Source of the DNA: Sphingomonas sp. PAMC 26605
Lineage (GTDB): Bacteria; Pseudomonadota; Alphaproteobacteria; Sphingomonadales; Sphingomonadaceae
DNA: 64,000 nucleotides
Direction of reading: 5' to 3'
Assembly (NCBI RefSeq): GCF_000241485.1
Contig: NZ_JH584241.1
Span: forward strand, 308,035-372,034
Shown here: in pieces, positions 46,171-54,670 of the stretch
Layout: each line of letters begins with the position of its first letter
How positions within the stretch are numbered: position 1 is the stretch's first letter
Position numbers and translations under genes: made by a program
Notes under the pieces: generated by a model
Told to the model about the DNA's origin: nothing
The model's input: the letters and a program-made list of their open reading frames with translations, nothing else
Databases searched by the model: none

Positions 46171-48711
46171 ATGAAGGCGACCCTGTATCTGTGCGCGTCG
46201 GTGAGTGCGATAGCCGTGGCAATGCCGGCGGCGGCGCAGACCACGACCGCCGATCCGCTTGCAACCGCCCAGACGACGACCGCGACAGGCAACGACACCT
46301 CGGCCGACCAGGCCGCTGCGCAGGCCACGCTCGACGCCGGCAAGGACATCGTCGTCACCGCCGCCAGCCCCGGCCGCTCGCGCTTCCGCAGCTCGATCTC
46401 GGTGTCGCAGCTGAGCCAGGACGCGGTCCGCGATTTCACGCCGCGCTCGGAGGCCGAAGTGCTGCGCGCGATCCCCGGCATCCAGCCGCAGGACACCGCC
46501 GGCCCCGGCGGCAATTCGAACATCGGCGTGCGCGGTATCCCCGTCTCGACCGGCGGCTCGGAATATGTCGCGCTGCAGGAAGACGGGCTCCCCGTCACGC
46601 TGTTCGGCGACATGAACTTCGGCAACAACGACTATTGGCTCCGCTTCGACAACAATGTCGAACGCGTCGAGGCGGTGCGCGGCGGATCGGCCTCGACCTT
46701 CGCGAGCCAGGCGCCGGGCGCGGTGATCAACTATATCAGCAAGACCGGCGACAAGCCGGGCGGCGAGATCGGCATCAGCGAAGGCCTGTCGATCCGCGAG
46801 ACGCGGATCGACGGCGATTACGGCGGCCGCCTGTCGGACAGCCTGCGCTATCATGTCGGCGGCTATTTCCGCACCGGCAGCGGCGGCGACCATGTCGATT
46901 ACGACATTCTGCGCGGCTATCAGATCAAGGGCAACATCACCAAGGATCTGGCGGGCGACCGCGGCTTCATCCGCATCTCGGTCAAGCGGCTCGACGAGCA
47001 TGCGCCGACCAACACCGTCCAGCCCTCGATCGCCAAAATCGACGGCAAGAACGTCAGCGATTTCCAACCGCTGCCGACCTTCGACGCGCGCACCGGATCG
47101 ACCTATTCGATCTACAACCGCAGCTTTCAGTACCTGACCAATGACGGCCAAGTGCGCAACGCGAACGTCGAAGGCATCCATCCGCGCGTCTTCTCGATCG
47201 GCGGGCAGATCCATTACAAGGCGACCGACTGGCTGACGATCGACAACAATTTCCGCTACAGCGACATCAGCGGCAACTTTACTACGCAGTTCCTCAATGT
47301 CGCCCCGACCAGCAGCATCCTCGGCAGCACGGTCAATGGCGGCGTGGTCGGATCGTTGCGCTATGCGGCGGGCCCCAAGGCGGGCCAGACCTTCACGGGC
47401 CCGTACGTCAACAACAATCCGAACATCAACGTGTTCATGCGCGACATGGGGTCGATCGCCAACAACCTGTCGCTGGCGGCGAAGCAGAACGGGCTCGGCG
47501 GCACCTTCACCGCGACCGCCGGCTGGTTCCACATGAGCCAGAACATCTCGCAGGAATGGCACGTCAACCCGCAGATCAGCGAGCTCAACGGGCGCAACGA
47601 AGTGCCGCTCGACCTGTTCTCGACCACTGGGCGCCAGCTTTCGGTCGCGGGGCAGACCGGCTTCAACAGCAATTGGGGCACGTGCTGCGCGCGCGACGTC
47701 AATCTGACCTATACCGACGACGCCCCCTTCCTTAACCTCGCCTATAGCGGCCACGGGCTCGACCTCGACGGCTCGGTGCGGTTCGATCGCGTGTCGGGCG
47801 TCGGCACCGCGCTCGGCGGCGTGACCGGCCCGACCGTCACCGTCACCGACGCGCTCGGCAGCGCGGCGCTGCCGTCGCTGGTGGCGGGCGGCCCGGTCGA
47901 GCGGATCAATTATCTCAAATCTTATACGAGCTGGTCCCTGGGCGCGCTGTACGAGGTCGGCGCCAATACCAGCGTGTTCGCGCGTGCCAGCCGCGGCGGT
48001 CGCTTCAACGGCGACCGCCGCGTGCTCGGTGGCAATTTCAATGCCGACGGCTCGCTCAACGCGCAGGGACAAAGCACTGCGATCAACTTCCTTGAGCAGC
48101 AGGAGATCGGGCTCAAGCAGCGCGGCGGCTTCAGCGGCGGGAGCTATTCGTTCGAGCTGACCGGCTTCCATTCGAAGCTGACCGAGGTCAATTACGACTT
48201 CACGCGGATCAACAATCCTGCGCCGAACAACAATCCCAATCTGTCGAACGGCTATCGCGCCTACGGCGTCGAGTTCACCGGCAATGTCTCGTCGGGGCGA
48301 TTCCGTCTGACCGCCGACCTGACCTACACCGCCGCCAAGATCACCAGCAGCCTGAGCGATCCGATTACCGCGGGCAACCGCCCGTCGGGAATCCCGCAAT
48401 TCCAATACAATATCCAGCCGTCCTATGACGCCGGCCTGTTCGCGATCGGCGCGAGCGTCGATGGCCAGACCAACGTCGCGAGCGACAATTTCAACACTTA
48501 TTTCATCGCCGGATCGACCTTCGTGAACGGCTTCATCAAGGTCCGGCCGGTCGATCGGCTCGAACTCGGCGTCAACGTCAACAATTTGTTCAACACGTTG
48601 GGATATCGCACCGGTGGGCTCGGCTTCACGATCACTCCGACGAGCGGTCTGTTCCAGAATTCGGCGGTCTATGGCCGGATCGTCACCGCCTCGGCGCGGT
48701 TCCGGTTCTGA
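46171..48711 (+). CDS. TonB-dependent receptor of the LacI-controlled sugar locus
   Basis: GGGAGG nine bases upstream precedes an ATG and signal peptide (MKATLYLCASVSAIAVAMPA, cleavage near AAAQ). The plug begins DIVVTAASPGRSRFRSSISV near residue 59, with EVLRAIPGIQPQDTAGPGGN; the barrel ends IVTASARFRF. At 846 residues it matches the shorter sucrose/maltose-type receptors and differs clearly from the two other TBDRs in the window. Operators directly upstream put it under the LacI regulator. Its ligand is probably sucrose or a raffinose-family oligosaccharide, judging from the GH68 and GH36 remnants of the locus. Confidence 0.94.
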   Translation: MKATLYLCASVSAIAVAMPAAAQTTTADPLATAQTTTATGNDTSADQAAAQATLDAGKDIVVTAASPGRSRFRSSISVSQLSQDAVRDFTPRSEAEVLRAIPGIQPQDTAGPGGNSNIGVRGIPVSTGGSEYVALQEDGLPVTLFGDMNFGNNDYWLRFDNNVERVEAVRGGSASTFASQAPGAVINYISKTGDKPGGEIGISEGLSIRETRIDGDYGGRLSDSLRYHVGGYFRTGSGGDHVDYDILRGYQIKGNITKDLAGDRGFIRISVKRLDEHAPTNTVQPSIAKIDGKNVSDFQPLPTFDARTGSTYSIYNRSFQYLTNDGQVRNANVEGIHPRVFSIGGQIHYKATDWLTIDNNFRYSDISGNFTTQFLNVAPTSSILGSTVNGGVVGSLRYAAGPKAGQTFTGPYVNNNPNINVFMRDMGSIANNLSLAAKQNGLGGTFTATAGWFHMSQNISQEWHVNPQISELNGRNEVPLDLFSTTGRQLSVAGQTGFNSNWGTCCARDVNLTYTDDAPFLNLAYSGHGLDLDGSVRFDRVSGVGTALGGVTGPTVTVTDALGSAALPSLVAGGPVERINYLKSYTSWSLGALYEVGANTSVFARASRGGRFNGDRRVLGGNFNADGSLNAQGQSTAINFLEQQEIGLKQRGGFSGGSYSFELTGFHSKLTEVNYDFTRINNPAPNNNPNLSNGYRAYGVEFTGNVSSGRFRLTADLTYTAAKITSSLSDPITAGNRPSGIPQFQYNIQPSYDAGLFAIGASVDGQTNVASDNFNTYFIAGSTFVNGFIKVRPVDRLELGVNVNNLFNTLGYRTGGLGFTITPTSGLFQNSAVYGRIVTASARFRF

Positions 48712-48749
48712 GCGTCTGGTCGATCAGCGGCACGATCGCTTGACAGGCA

Positions 48750-48777
48750 CGGGTCGCTCCCAACAGGTAGCGACCCG
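48750..48777 (+). promoter_or_regulatory. Hairpin abutting the lacI start codon
   Basis: A perfect 9-bp stem (CGGGTCGCT at 48750-48758 with AGCGACCCG at 48769-48777) ends on the base before the ATG of the LacI gene. The only purine-rich ribosome-site candidate (CAGGT) is in its 10-base loop. It could limit initiation or act as the terminator of the TBDR message; there is no T-run. Confidence 0.5.
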
Positions 48778-49800
48778 ATGACCGATTCCGATATTCCGGT
48801 GCCCCGCGTACGCACCATTGCCGATCTCGCGCGGCTCGCCGGTGTTTCGACGGGCACGGTGTCGCGCGCGCTGGCGGGCAAGTCGCTGGTCAACACCGAA
48901 ACGCGCGAGCGCATCCAGGCGCTCGCGACCGAACACGGCTTCCGCCCCAACCAGATGGCGAGCCGGCTGCGGACGCAGCGCACCGGCGCGATCGGCGTGG
49001 TGGTGCCGCTCGGCCACGAACGCCGCCAGCATCTGTCCGACCCGTTCTTCATGGCGATCCTCGGCCATCTCGCCGACGCGCTGACCGAGCAGGGCTATGA
49101 TTTGATGCTGTCGCGCATCATCCCCGATGCCGAGGATTGGCTCGAGCGGATCGTCGAATCGGGCATGCTCGACGGCGTGCTGCTGATCGGCCAGTCGGAC
49201 CAGCTCGAGACGATCGAGCGCGTCGCGCGGCGTTATCGGCCGATGGTGGTGTGGGGCGCACATCGCGAGGGGCAGGCACATTGCGCGGTCGGCGTCGACA
49301 ACCGGCTCGGCGCGCGCCTCGCGGGGGAACATCTCATCGCGCGCGGATGCCGCAAGCTGGCGTTCATGGGCGAGATTCGCACGCTCGAGCTGGTCGAGCG
49401 CTTCCACGGGCTGACCGACGCGACGCGCGCCGCCGGTCTGCCCGATCCGCTGCAGCTCGACACGCATCTCGCGTCGGACATCATGGCCGAGGAGATTGGC
49501 GGCCATCTCGACCGCGCGCTCGGCAGCTTCGACGGGATCGCCGCTGCCTCCGACGTGATCGCGATGCGCGCGGTTCGCGCGTTGATCGAGCGGGGGGTTT
49601 CGGTGCCCGACATGATGCCCGTCACCGGGTTCGACGATCTGCCGCTCGCCGAGCAGGTCGCGCCGCGCCTGACGACGGTCCGGCAGGATCTCGTGCTCGG
49701 TGCGCGCCATATGGTCGACGCGCTGTTCGCGCGAATGGCGGGCGAGGATGTGCCATCGGTGCAGATGGTGCCCGAGCTGATCCTGCGCGAGACCGCCTGA
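48778..49800 (+). CDS. LacI-family transcriptional regulator
   Basis: The N-terminal HTH (TIADLARLAGVSTGTVSRAL) and hinge (EHGFRPNQMASRLRTQRTGA) precede a periplasmic-binding-protein-like sensor domain with GVDNRLGARLAGEHLIARGC and PVTGFDDLPLAEQVAPRLTT. At 340 residues it is full length. LacI-family proteins bind palindromes with a central CG, and three control regions nearby carry the CAATCGATTG core or a one-base variant. It most likely represses the halogenase unit, the TBDR and the MFS/GH68 unit until a sucrose- or fructose-type inducer binds. Confidence 0.92.
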   Translation: MTDSDIPVPRVRTIADLARLAGVSTGTVSRALAGKSLVNTETRERIQALATEHGFRPNQMASRLRTQRTGAIGVVVPLGHERRQHLSDPFFMAILGHLADALTEQGYDLMLSRIIPDAEDWLERIVESGMLDGVLLIGQSDQLETIERVARRYRPMVVWGAHREGQAHCAVGVDNRLGARLAGEHLIARGCRKLAFMGEIRTLELVERFHGLTDATRAAGLPDPLQLDTHLASDIMAEEIGGHLDRALGSFDGIAAASDVIAMRAVRALIERGVSVPDMMPVTGFDDLPLAEQVAPRLTTVRQDLVLGARHMVDALFARMAGEDVPSVQMVPELILRETA

Positions 49801-49818
49801 TCGCGCGCGCGGCGCACC

Positions 49819-50922
49819 TCAGCCGATCGTCACCGCATCACCGTCGAAACGCAGCTGGAAGAACGGCGCCGCCACGCCGCCGAACCGGGCGCGCCGCGCC
49901 TCGGGGGTCGCGGCGTGCGGATCGTCAGATCCGGGATAATCGATGAAGCTCGCGACATCGCCTTCTGCTGTCACCCACCAGCAATAGGCCTGGAACGGCG
50001 CCTGCTCGGGGTTGCCCGCGACCAGACCGGTGCCGTTCACCGGCCGGTACGGGCCGAGCAACTGATCCGCGACCATGCCATAGAGGCCGGTCGGTGCGAC
50101 GAGACCCTCGGCGAAGCGCCGACCCTGGGTCGACCAGAACAGATAATAACGCCCGTTGCGCACGATGACATGCGCGCGCTCGAGCTCGCTGTTGACGTCG
50201 GGCGCCTCGAGCAGCGGCGGCAGCAGCGTCCACTGAGCGGCATCGCGCCGGGCAATTCCGATCACGCCGGTCTTTCCGTCGGTGACAGCGGAACCGGTGA
50301 ACAGCAGATATTCCTGCCCATCGGCGGGATCGCGGACATACCCCGGATCGCGAAATCCGAGGATCCCGCCATCGACCGGCGCATCCTGATCCGCGCAAGC
50401 ATACCAATGCCCGTCCGCCACGACCGTCTCGACCGGCGTGCTCCAATCGTCGCAGCGCGCGCTATCGGGATCGATGACGAGCCGCCCGCGAATTGCATAG
50501 AGCCGCTGCGCGAAGCGCGGGCCGCCCTGGCGGTCGCCGGCGGCGGTGAAATAGAGCGTCAGCGTCTCGCCGTCGGGCGCCAGTCGCGCAGAGCCTGACC
50601 ATTCGCGGCTCCCCGGCGTCGCACCGTCGGGCAAAGCGGAGCCGTGGTCACGCCAGCCATCGCCGCCGTGGCTGAGCAGATGGATGCGCGCGTGGTCGTG
50701 CCGCAATTCGGGATCGCCCGCGCGCGGGACGGCGAGGAAAAACCAATAGGTCCGGCCGTGGCGCGCCAGCGTCGCGCCCGTGGCATCTTCGATCTGCCAC
50801 ATGTCCCACAGATCGAGCCCGGCAACCACCGGGCCGATCGCCGCCTCGCGCAGCACGTGCAGCCGCGCATCCTCGGCGCCGATCGCAGCGACCGCCGTAC
50901 GCGTCCAGATACTCGTAACCAT
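49819..50922 (-). CDS. Intracellular GH68 enzyme (levansucrase/beta-fructofuranosidase family)
   Basis: The start at 50922 is preferred (GAGGCGAAGG upstream) over 50958. All GH68 marks are visible: nucleophile Asp40 in LWDMWQIED, EWSGSARL, the transition-state stabiliser in GFRDPGYV and the acid/base glutamate in SELERAHVIVR. GH68 enzymes split sucrose and transfer fructosyl to water or a growing fructan. No signal peptide is present and the length is 367 residues. It therefore probably works as an intracellular sucrose hydrolase on sugar brought in by the porter encoded just upstream. Both genes share a LacI operator. Confidence 0.9.
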   Translation of the reverse strand: MVTSIWTRTAVAAIGAEDARLHVLREAAIGPVVAGLDLWDMWQIEDATGATLARHGRTYWFFLAVPRAGDPELRHDHARIHLLSHGGDGWRDHGSALPDGATPGSREWSGSARLAPDGETLTLYFTAAGDRQGGPRFAQRLYAIRGRLVIDPDSARCDDWSTPVETVVADGHWYACADQDAPVDGGILGFRDPGYVRDPADGQEYLLFTGSAVTDGKTGVIGIARRDAAQWTLLPPLLEAPDVNSELERAHVIVRNGRYYLFWSTQGRRFAEGLVAPTGLYGMVADQLLGPYRPVNGTGLVAGNPEQAPFQAYCWWVTAEGDVASFIDYPGSDDPHAATPEARRARFGGVAAPFFQLRFDGDAVTIG

Positions 50923-50961
50923 CGCCTTCGCCTCGTCTCTCAATCCGGTATTTCGCATTGC

Positions 50962-52305
50962 TTACGAATGCCGCGTTGCGCCAACCTGCAGGTCTTCGGT
51001 GTTCCGCGCGCGCACCCACCACACCGACGCCGCCGCGGCGAACAACAGGCAGCCGCACAGCGTCAGCACGTTGCGCGGATCGCCGCCGAGCAGCGGCCCG
51101 TAGTACAGTGGCATGGTGATCGCGATCAGCAGCATCGGGATGACGATCATCATGTTGAAGATGCCCATATAGACTCCGGTGCGCTCGGGCGGGATCGATC
51201 CGGCGAGGATCACGTACGGATTGCCCATCATGCTCGCTCAGCCGATCCCGATGCCGATCGCGGGGACGAACAGCCAGGCCGTCTGCGTGACGTGCGGCAG
51301 CCACAGCATGCCGATTCCGGCGAGCACGAGGCAGGCGGCATGCAGCGCCGCCGCCCCGATCTTGCGCGCGATCGGCACGAGGGCGAAGGCGGCGAGGAAG
51401 GCGACGCCATTGTACCAAGCCGCCATCTCGCCATTGGTCAGCACCGCCGAATGGAAGCCCGAGCTGTTCGGGTCGGCGGTCTGGAACACCGACCGTCCGA
51501 TCGAGAAGATCACATAATTCCAATAGGCTTGCATGGCATACCATTGGAACAGGCTCATCAGCGCGAGCTTGCGCATCGCGACCGGCATGTCGCGGATCGC
51601 CGCGGCGATCTCGCGCAGCGCCGCGCCGAGCCCGCCGGGTTCGGAAGCGATCCGCGCGCGCTCGGCGGCGTCCAGCGGCAGCTCGGGGACACTGCGCACG
51701 GAATAGAGGATCGTCGCGAGCGACAGCACCGCCCCGGTCAGGAACGCGATGCGGGCGGTATACGGGATGTGATGCGCATCGACCCAATCCTGGTTCATGC
51801 CCGCTGCGACCAGCAGCGTCGGGGTCAGGAAGGCGAGCATCTGCGCGAGCCCGGTGAAAGCCGACTGGGTGAGGAAGCCGATCTCGTGCTGATCCTCCGG
51901 CAGGCGGTCGGATACATAGGCGCGGTAGGGCTCCATCGTGATGTTGTTGCCCGCGTCGAGGATCCACAACAGCGACACCGCCATCGCCAGCGATGCGGAA
52001 AAAGGCATCAGCAGCAGTCCGGCCGAGCACAACACAGCGCCCGCGATGAAATACGGCGTGCGCCGCCCGAAGCGCGACGTCGTGCGATCCGACAAGGCGC
52101 CGATCAGCGGCTGGACGAGCAGACCCGTCATCGGCCCTGCCAATTGCAGCAGCGGCAGCGATGCCTCCGATGCGCCGAGATAGCTGTAAATCGGCGCCAT
52201 ATTGCCCTGTTGCAGCCCAAAGCTGAACTGGAGCCCTAGGAAGCCGAGGTTCATCTGGATGATACGGACCATGCTCAGGCGAGGCTTGTCATTCGCGGCA
52301 CGCAT
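50962..52305 (-). pseudogene. MFS sugar porter (sucrose/maltose type) with in-frame TGA
   Basis: The start at 52305 follows GAGAGGA. The text (MNLGFLGLQFSFGLQQGNMA, QPLIGALSDRTTSRFGRRTP, LDAGNNITMEPYRAYVSDRL) is that of the glycoside-pentoside-hexuronide/sucrose porter group found in sphingomonad loci. At 51238-51240 a TGA replaces what should be Trp in the helix text GIGIG-stop-ASMMGNPYVILAG. The same frame then runs to a normal end at 50962. Joined length would be about 447 residues with 12 helices. A single G-to-A change explains it. If real, the truncated porter lacks its last helices. A sequencing error is equally possible. Confidence 0.8.
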
Positions 52306-52380
52306 CGGGATATCCTCTCTCCACATGCCGTTGAAACAGCGTCTGTGCAGCCCTCGTACCGTGACCACAGCGGCATGACA

Positions 52381-52393
52381 ACAATCGATTGCA
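52381..52393. promoter_or_regulatory. LacI-type operator upstream of the MFS/GH68 operon
   Basis: ACAATCGATTGCA contains the exact CAATCGATTG core of the double operator at 46070-46106. It lies 76 bases upstream of the MFS start. Confidence 0.75.
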
Positions 52394-52606
52394 GCGAAGT
52401 GTGAGGGGCTGCCGGCGCCGATGGTCAGAATGCGTCTTTCCCTGTTTGCCTAACGACTACCCTTGGGGTGACTATCGGCCGGACGTCGCGGATTCGCGCA
52501 TTCCTGTCAAAAACAACACGGAATATCACGGCCTGAGGTCGCTCGCGGGGCAATACCACGCGGCAGCCATGGATACAGAAACGAGCCATCACTGGCTGAT
52601 GGCGGC

Positions 52607-52987
52607 TTGAGCGCGCGCGTCCGAACGGTCCTGTTTGTTTGTAGCCAGAACAAGCTGCGAAGCCCTACCGCCGAGCAGGTGTTCTCGCGTCGAAAAGATC
52701 TCGAGGTAGACTCCGCCGGGACCAACCATGATGCCGAGAACCCGCTCACGGCTGAACTGGTCAGCTGGGCGGACCTGATCTTCGTTATGGAGAAGACGCA
52801 TCGGAGCAAGCTGCAGCGTCATTTTCGGGCAGCTCTGGCAGGCAAGCGCGTGATTTGCCTCGATGTGCCGGACAATTTTGCGTTCATGCAGCCGGAGCTG
52901 GTCCGGCTGCTCGAGACGAAGGTGAGCAGGCACCTCCCCGCACGCGCCATGGCAACCGAGAAGCGGTTAAAACCGGAACATGAATGA
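52607..52987 (+). CDS. Low-molecular-weight protein-tyrosine-phosphatase-like protein
   Basis: The P-loop near the N-terminus reads FVCSQNKLRSPTAEQVF, i.e. C-x5-R-S, as in low-molecular-weight phosphatases of the short type (about 110-126 residues). AGTNHDAENPLTAELVSWAD and LIFVMEKTHRSKLQRHF follow the same subgroup. The usual C-terminal DP loop is replaced by CLDVPDNFAFMQPELV, as is normal for this branch. The start is probably TTG at 52607 without a clear ribosome site. Function (phosphatase or related hydrolase) is inferred from family only. Confidence 0.8.
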   Translation: MSARVRTVLFVCSQNKLRSPTAEQVFSRRKDLEVDSAGTNHDAENPLTAELVSWADLIFVMEKTHRSKLQRHFRAALAGKRVICLDVPDNFAFMQPELVRLLETKVSRHLPARAMATEKRLKPEHE

Positions 52988-53064
52988 GCGGCGGTTTTCG
53001 GGAAGCAGGCAGGCCGGTCCGAGTATCGCCTATTGGGTCGTATCCCCTCAACTCGACGATCGAA

Positions 53065-53406
53065 CTATTTAGCCCGGCCGGCCTTCTCGTCCGCCATCCG
53101 CTTCTCGAACAAGGCCGCATAGGTTTCAGCATAAATTCGGCAGGCTTTGCTGTCGATAAACGGATTAGGGATTCGCGATACCCCCAGCTTGCGCGCTTTC
53201 ACATCGCCGTCGGACTGCCCGGGGTGCGGCGTCAGGAGGATGTTGCACGGCAGCGCGCGTAAGGGGGCAAAGCTGCGGCGGAAGGCGTCGGCTTCTTCGG
53301 GATGCCCTGTGTAGCGATAGCCTGGTCCGGCGATCGGGTTGAAGCTGGAGGCAAAGACCGTGTCCAAACACCGACCGCCTTCGCAGGATCGCCACGTCCA
53401 ACCCAT
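53065..53406 (-). pseudogene. C-terminal remnant of a subclass B3 metallo-beta-lactamase
   Basis: The frame reads GWTWRSCEGGRCLDTVFASS, then GPGYRYTGHPEEADAFRRSF and the third zinc-site histidine region CNILLTPHPGQSDGDVKAR, ending ACRIYAETYAALFEKRMADE. This is the last third of a B3 enzyme. The HxHxDH zinc site and signal peptide are absent, because the sequence stops matching at about 53405. It cannot be active. Confidence 0.78.
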
Positions 53407-53681
53407 GCTGCCGGGGGTGGCCCGTGCGAGGGCACGGACGCTACGCCGGTTGCGCGACGTCGGGCTCGAACCGTGGATCGACCCGGCGACGGGGTTGTTC
53501 GTCTGGGCGCGATTGCCCGGCGGCGGCGCTCGCGCGGACCGCGCTGGACGAGGATATCGTGCTCGCGCCGGGAAACGTGTCGAGTACGAGCGGAACCTGG
53601 GGAGACTATCTGCGCTTAAACGTTGTGACGAGCGACGACGACCGCGTCAGCGCATTTCTGGAGATTGCCGTCGGCAGCTGA
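53407..53681 (+). pseudogene. C-terminal remnant of a PLP-dependent aminotransferase (MocR/GntR-aminotransferase type)
   Basis: The sequence reads TLRRLRDVGLEPWIDPATGL and FVWARLPGG in one frame. After a break near 53530 it continues ALARTALDEDIVLAPGNVSS, WGDYLRLNVVTSDDDRVSAF in another, to the stop at 53681. This is the end of the aminotransferase domain of MocR-type regulators. The whole 5' part is gone. The fragment starts within a few bases of where the beta-lactamase remnant stops, and the two point away from each other. Confidence 0.7.
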
Positions 53682-53693
53682 GCCGCGACGGCG

Positions 53694-53884
53694 TTACGAC
53701 AGCTTCGGGCGATACGTACGGCTGCGTGCGTCGATCGCCGCCTGCCACACGCGCAGCACGTTACCGCTCCATAGCGCCTCGATGTGCGCGGGTGATCCAC
53801 GATAGGCCTCACTCATTTTGGATCGATATTTGGACGCTGTGTAGCCCGCGTTCTCAGCCGCTGTGCGGGCGGCGCGGATCAGAA
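53694..53884 (-). pseudogene. Short C-terminal fragment, possibly of a peptidase
   Basis: A minus-strand frame without its own start reads AARTAAENAGYTASKYRSKM and IEALWSGNVLRVWQAAIDAR before the stop at 53694. The GNVLRVW text resembles the C-terminal end of membrane dipeptidases (M19), but the match is short. It lies directly downstream of the TSUP gene. It may be another gene stump or meaningless frame. Confidence 0.28.
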
Positions 53885-54670
53885 CCTCGGAAAGGTCGGA
53901 ATCGGTGCGAAGATGAGCGCCAGCAGGCCGAACAGCGCGATCGCGACCAGCGCGCCGCCGACGCCGACGATCAGCGTCCTGGGGGCAAGCCGTTTGACGA
54001 GATAGGCGCCGATCGGTGCAGCGACCACGCCGCCGATGACCAGACCCGTTGCGGCGATCGTCACCGACTGCAGGCCAAGCGTCCCGATAAACGCCGCGAG
54101 CACGGTGACAGTGACAAAAAACTCTGCCGCATTGGCGGTCCCGATCACCGAGCGTGGGTTCGCGCCTTGCGACAGCAGATTGCCGGTCACGATCGGCCCC
54201 CAACCGCCGCCGCCCGATGCGTCGAGCATCCCGCCGAGGAACCCGACCGTTCCGACCAGGCGCGTCCGGCGGAACGTCTGCGGACGGCGCGGACCGCGCC
54301 AGAGGAGATAGGATCCGACCGCGGCGAGATAGACCAGCACCACCGGGCGCATCAGCGCGATCCCGACATGGGTGAAGATCCACACCCCGATAAAGCCACC
54401 CGCGATGCCGGGGATCACCAGCCGGCCGAACAGCGACCAGTCGACATTGCGCTGAAGCGCGTGGCTGAGCCCCGAAATCCCGCTGGTGAAACTCTCCGCG
54501 GTGCGAACCGCAGCCGAAGCAGCCGGGCCGGGCAGGCCGAGCGCGACGAGCAGGCTGTTCGTCATCACGCCGAACCCCATGCCCACCGTACCGTCCACCA
54601 CCTGCGCCAGGAACCCGATCGCGACGAACGGCGCGAGATCGCGCCAGGAGATCGCGCTGAAATCGATCAT
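53879..54670 (-). CDS. TSUP-family permease (TauE/SafE sulfite exporter type)
   Basis: The 263-residue product has about eight membrane helices and TSUP text: FVAIGFLAQVVDGTVGMGFG, GPAASAAVRTAESFTSGISG, LVGTVGFLGGMLDASGGGGW and NAAEFFVTVTVLAAFIGTLG. The family moves sulfite, sulfoacetate or other small organosulfur or carboxylate anions. The ATG overlaps the stop of the ATP-grasp gene by 4 bases (ATGA), so the two are translated together. The substrate cannot be predicted from sequence. Confidence 0.9.
   Translation of the reverse strand: MIDFSAISWRDLAPFVAIGFLAQVVDGTVGMGFGVMTNSLLVALGLPGPAASAAVRTAESFTSGISGLSHALQRNVDWSLFGRLVIPGIAGGFIGVWIFTHVGIALMRPVVLVYLAAVGSYLLWRGPRRPQTFRRTRLVGTVGFLGGMLDASGGGGWGPIVTGNLLSQGANPRSVIGTANAAEFFVTVTVLAAFIGTLGLQSVTIAATGLVIGGVVAAPIGAYLVKRLAPRTLIVGVGGALVAIALFGLLALIFAPIPTFPRF

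Noticed and set aside
51238..51240. TGA read as selenocysteine or as a reassigned tryptophan codon.
   Set aside because: Other genes in the window end normally with TGA, the family position is an ordinary Trp, and I see no selenocysteine insertion hairpin requirement met. A mutation or sequencing error is simpler.
52389..52610. A 73-codon frame just upstream of the phosphatase-like gene.
   Set aside because: It begins at the LacI operator, has no ribosome site or domain, and looks like non-coding sequence. The 4-base overlap with the next start is probably chance.
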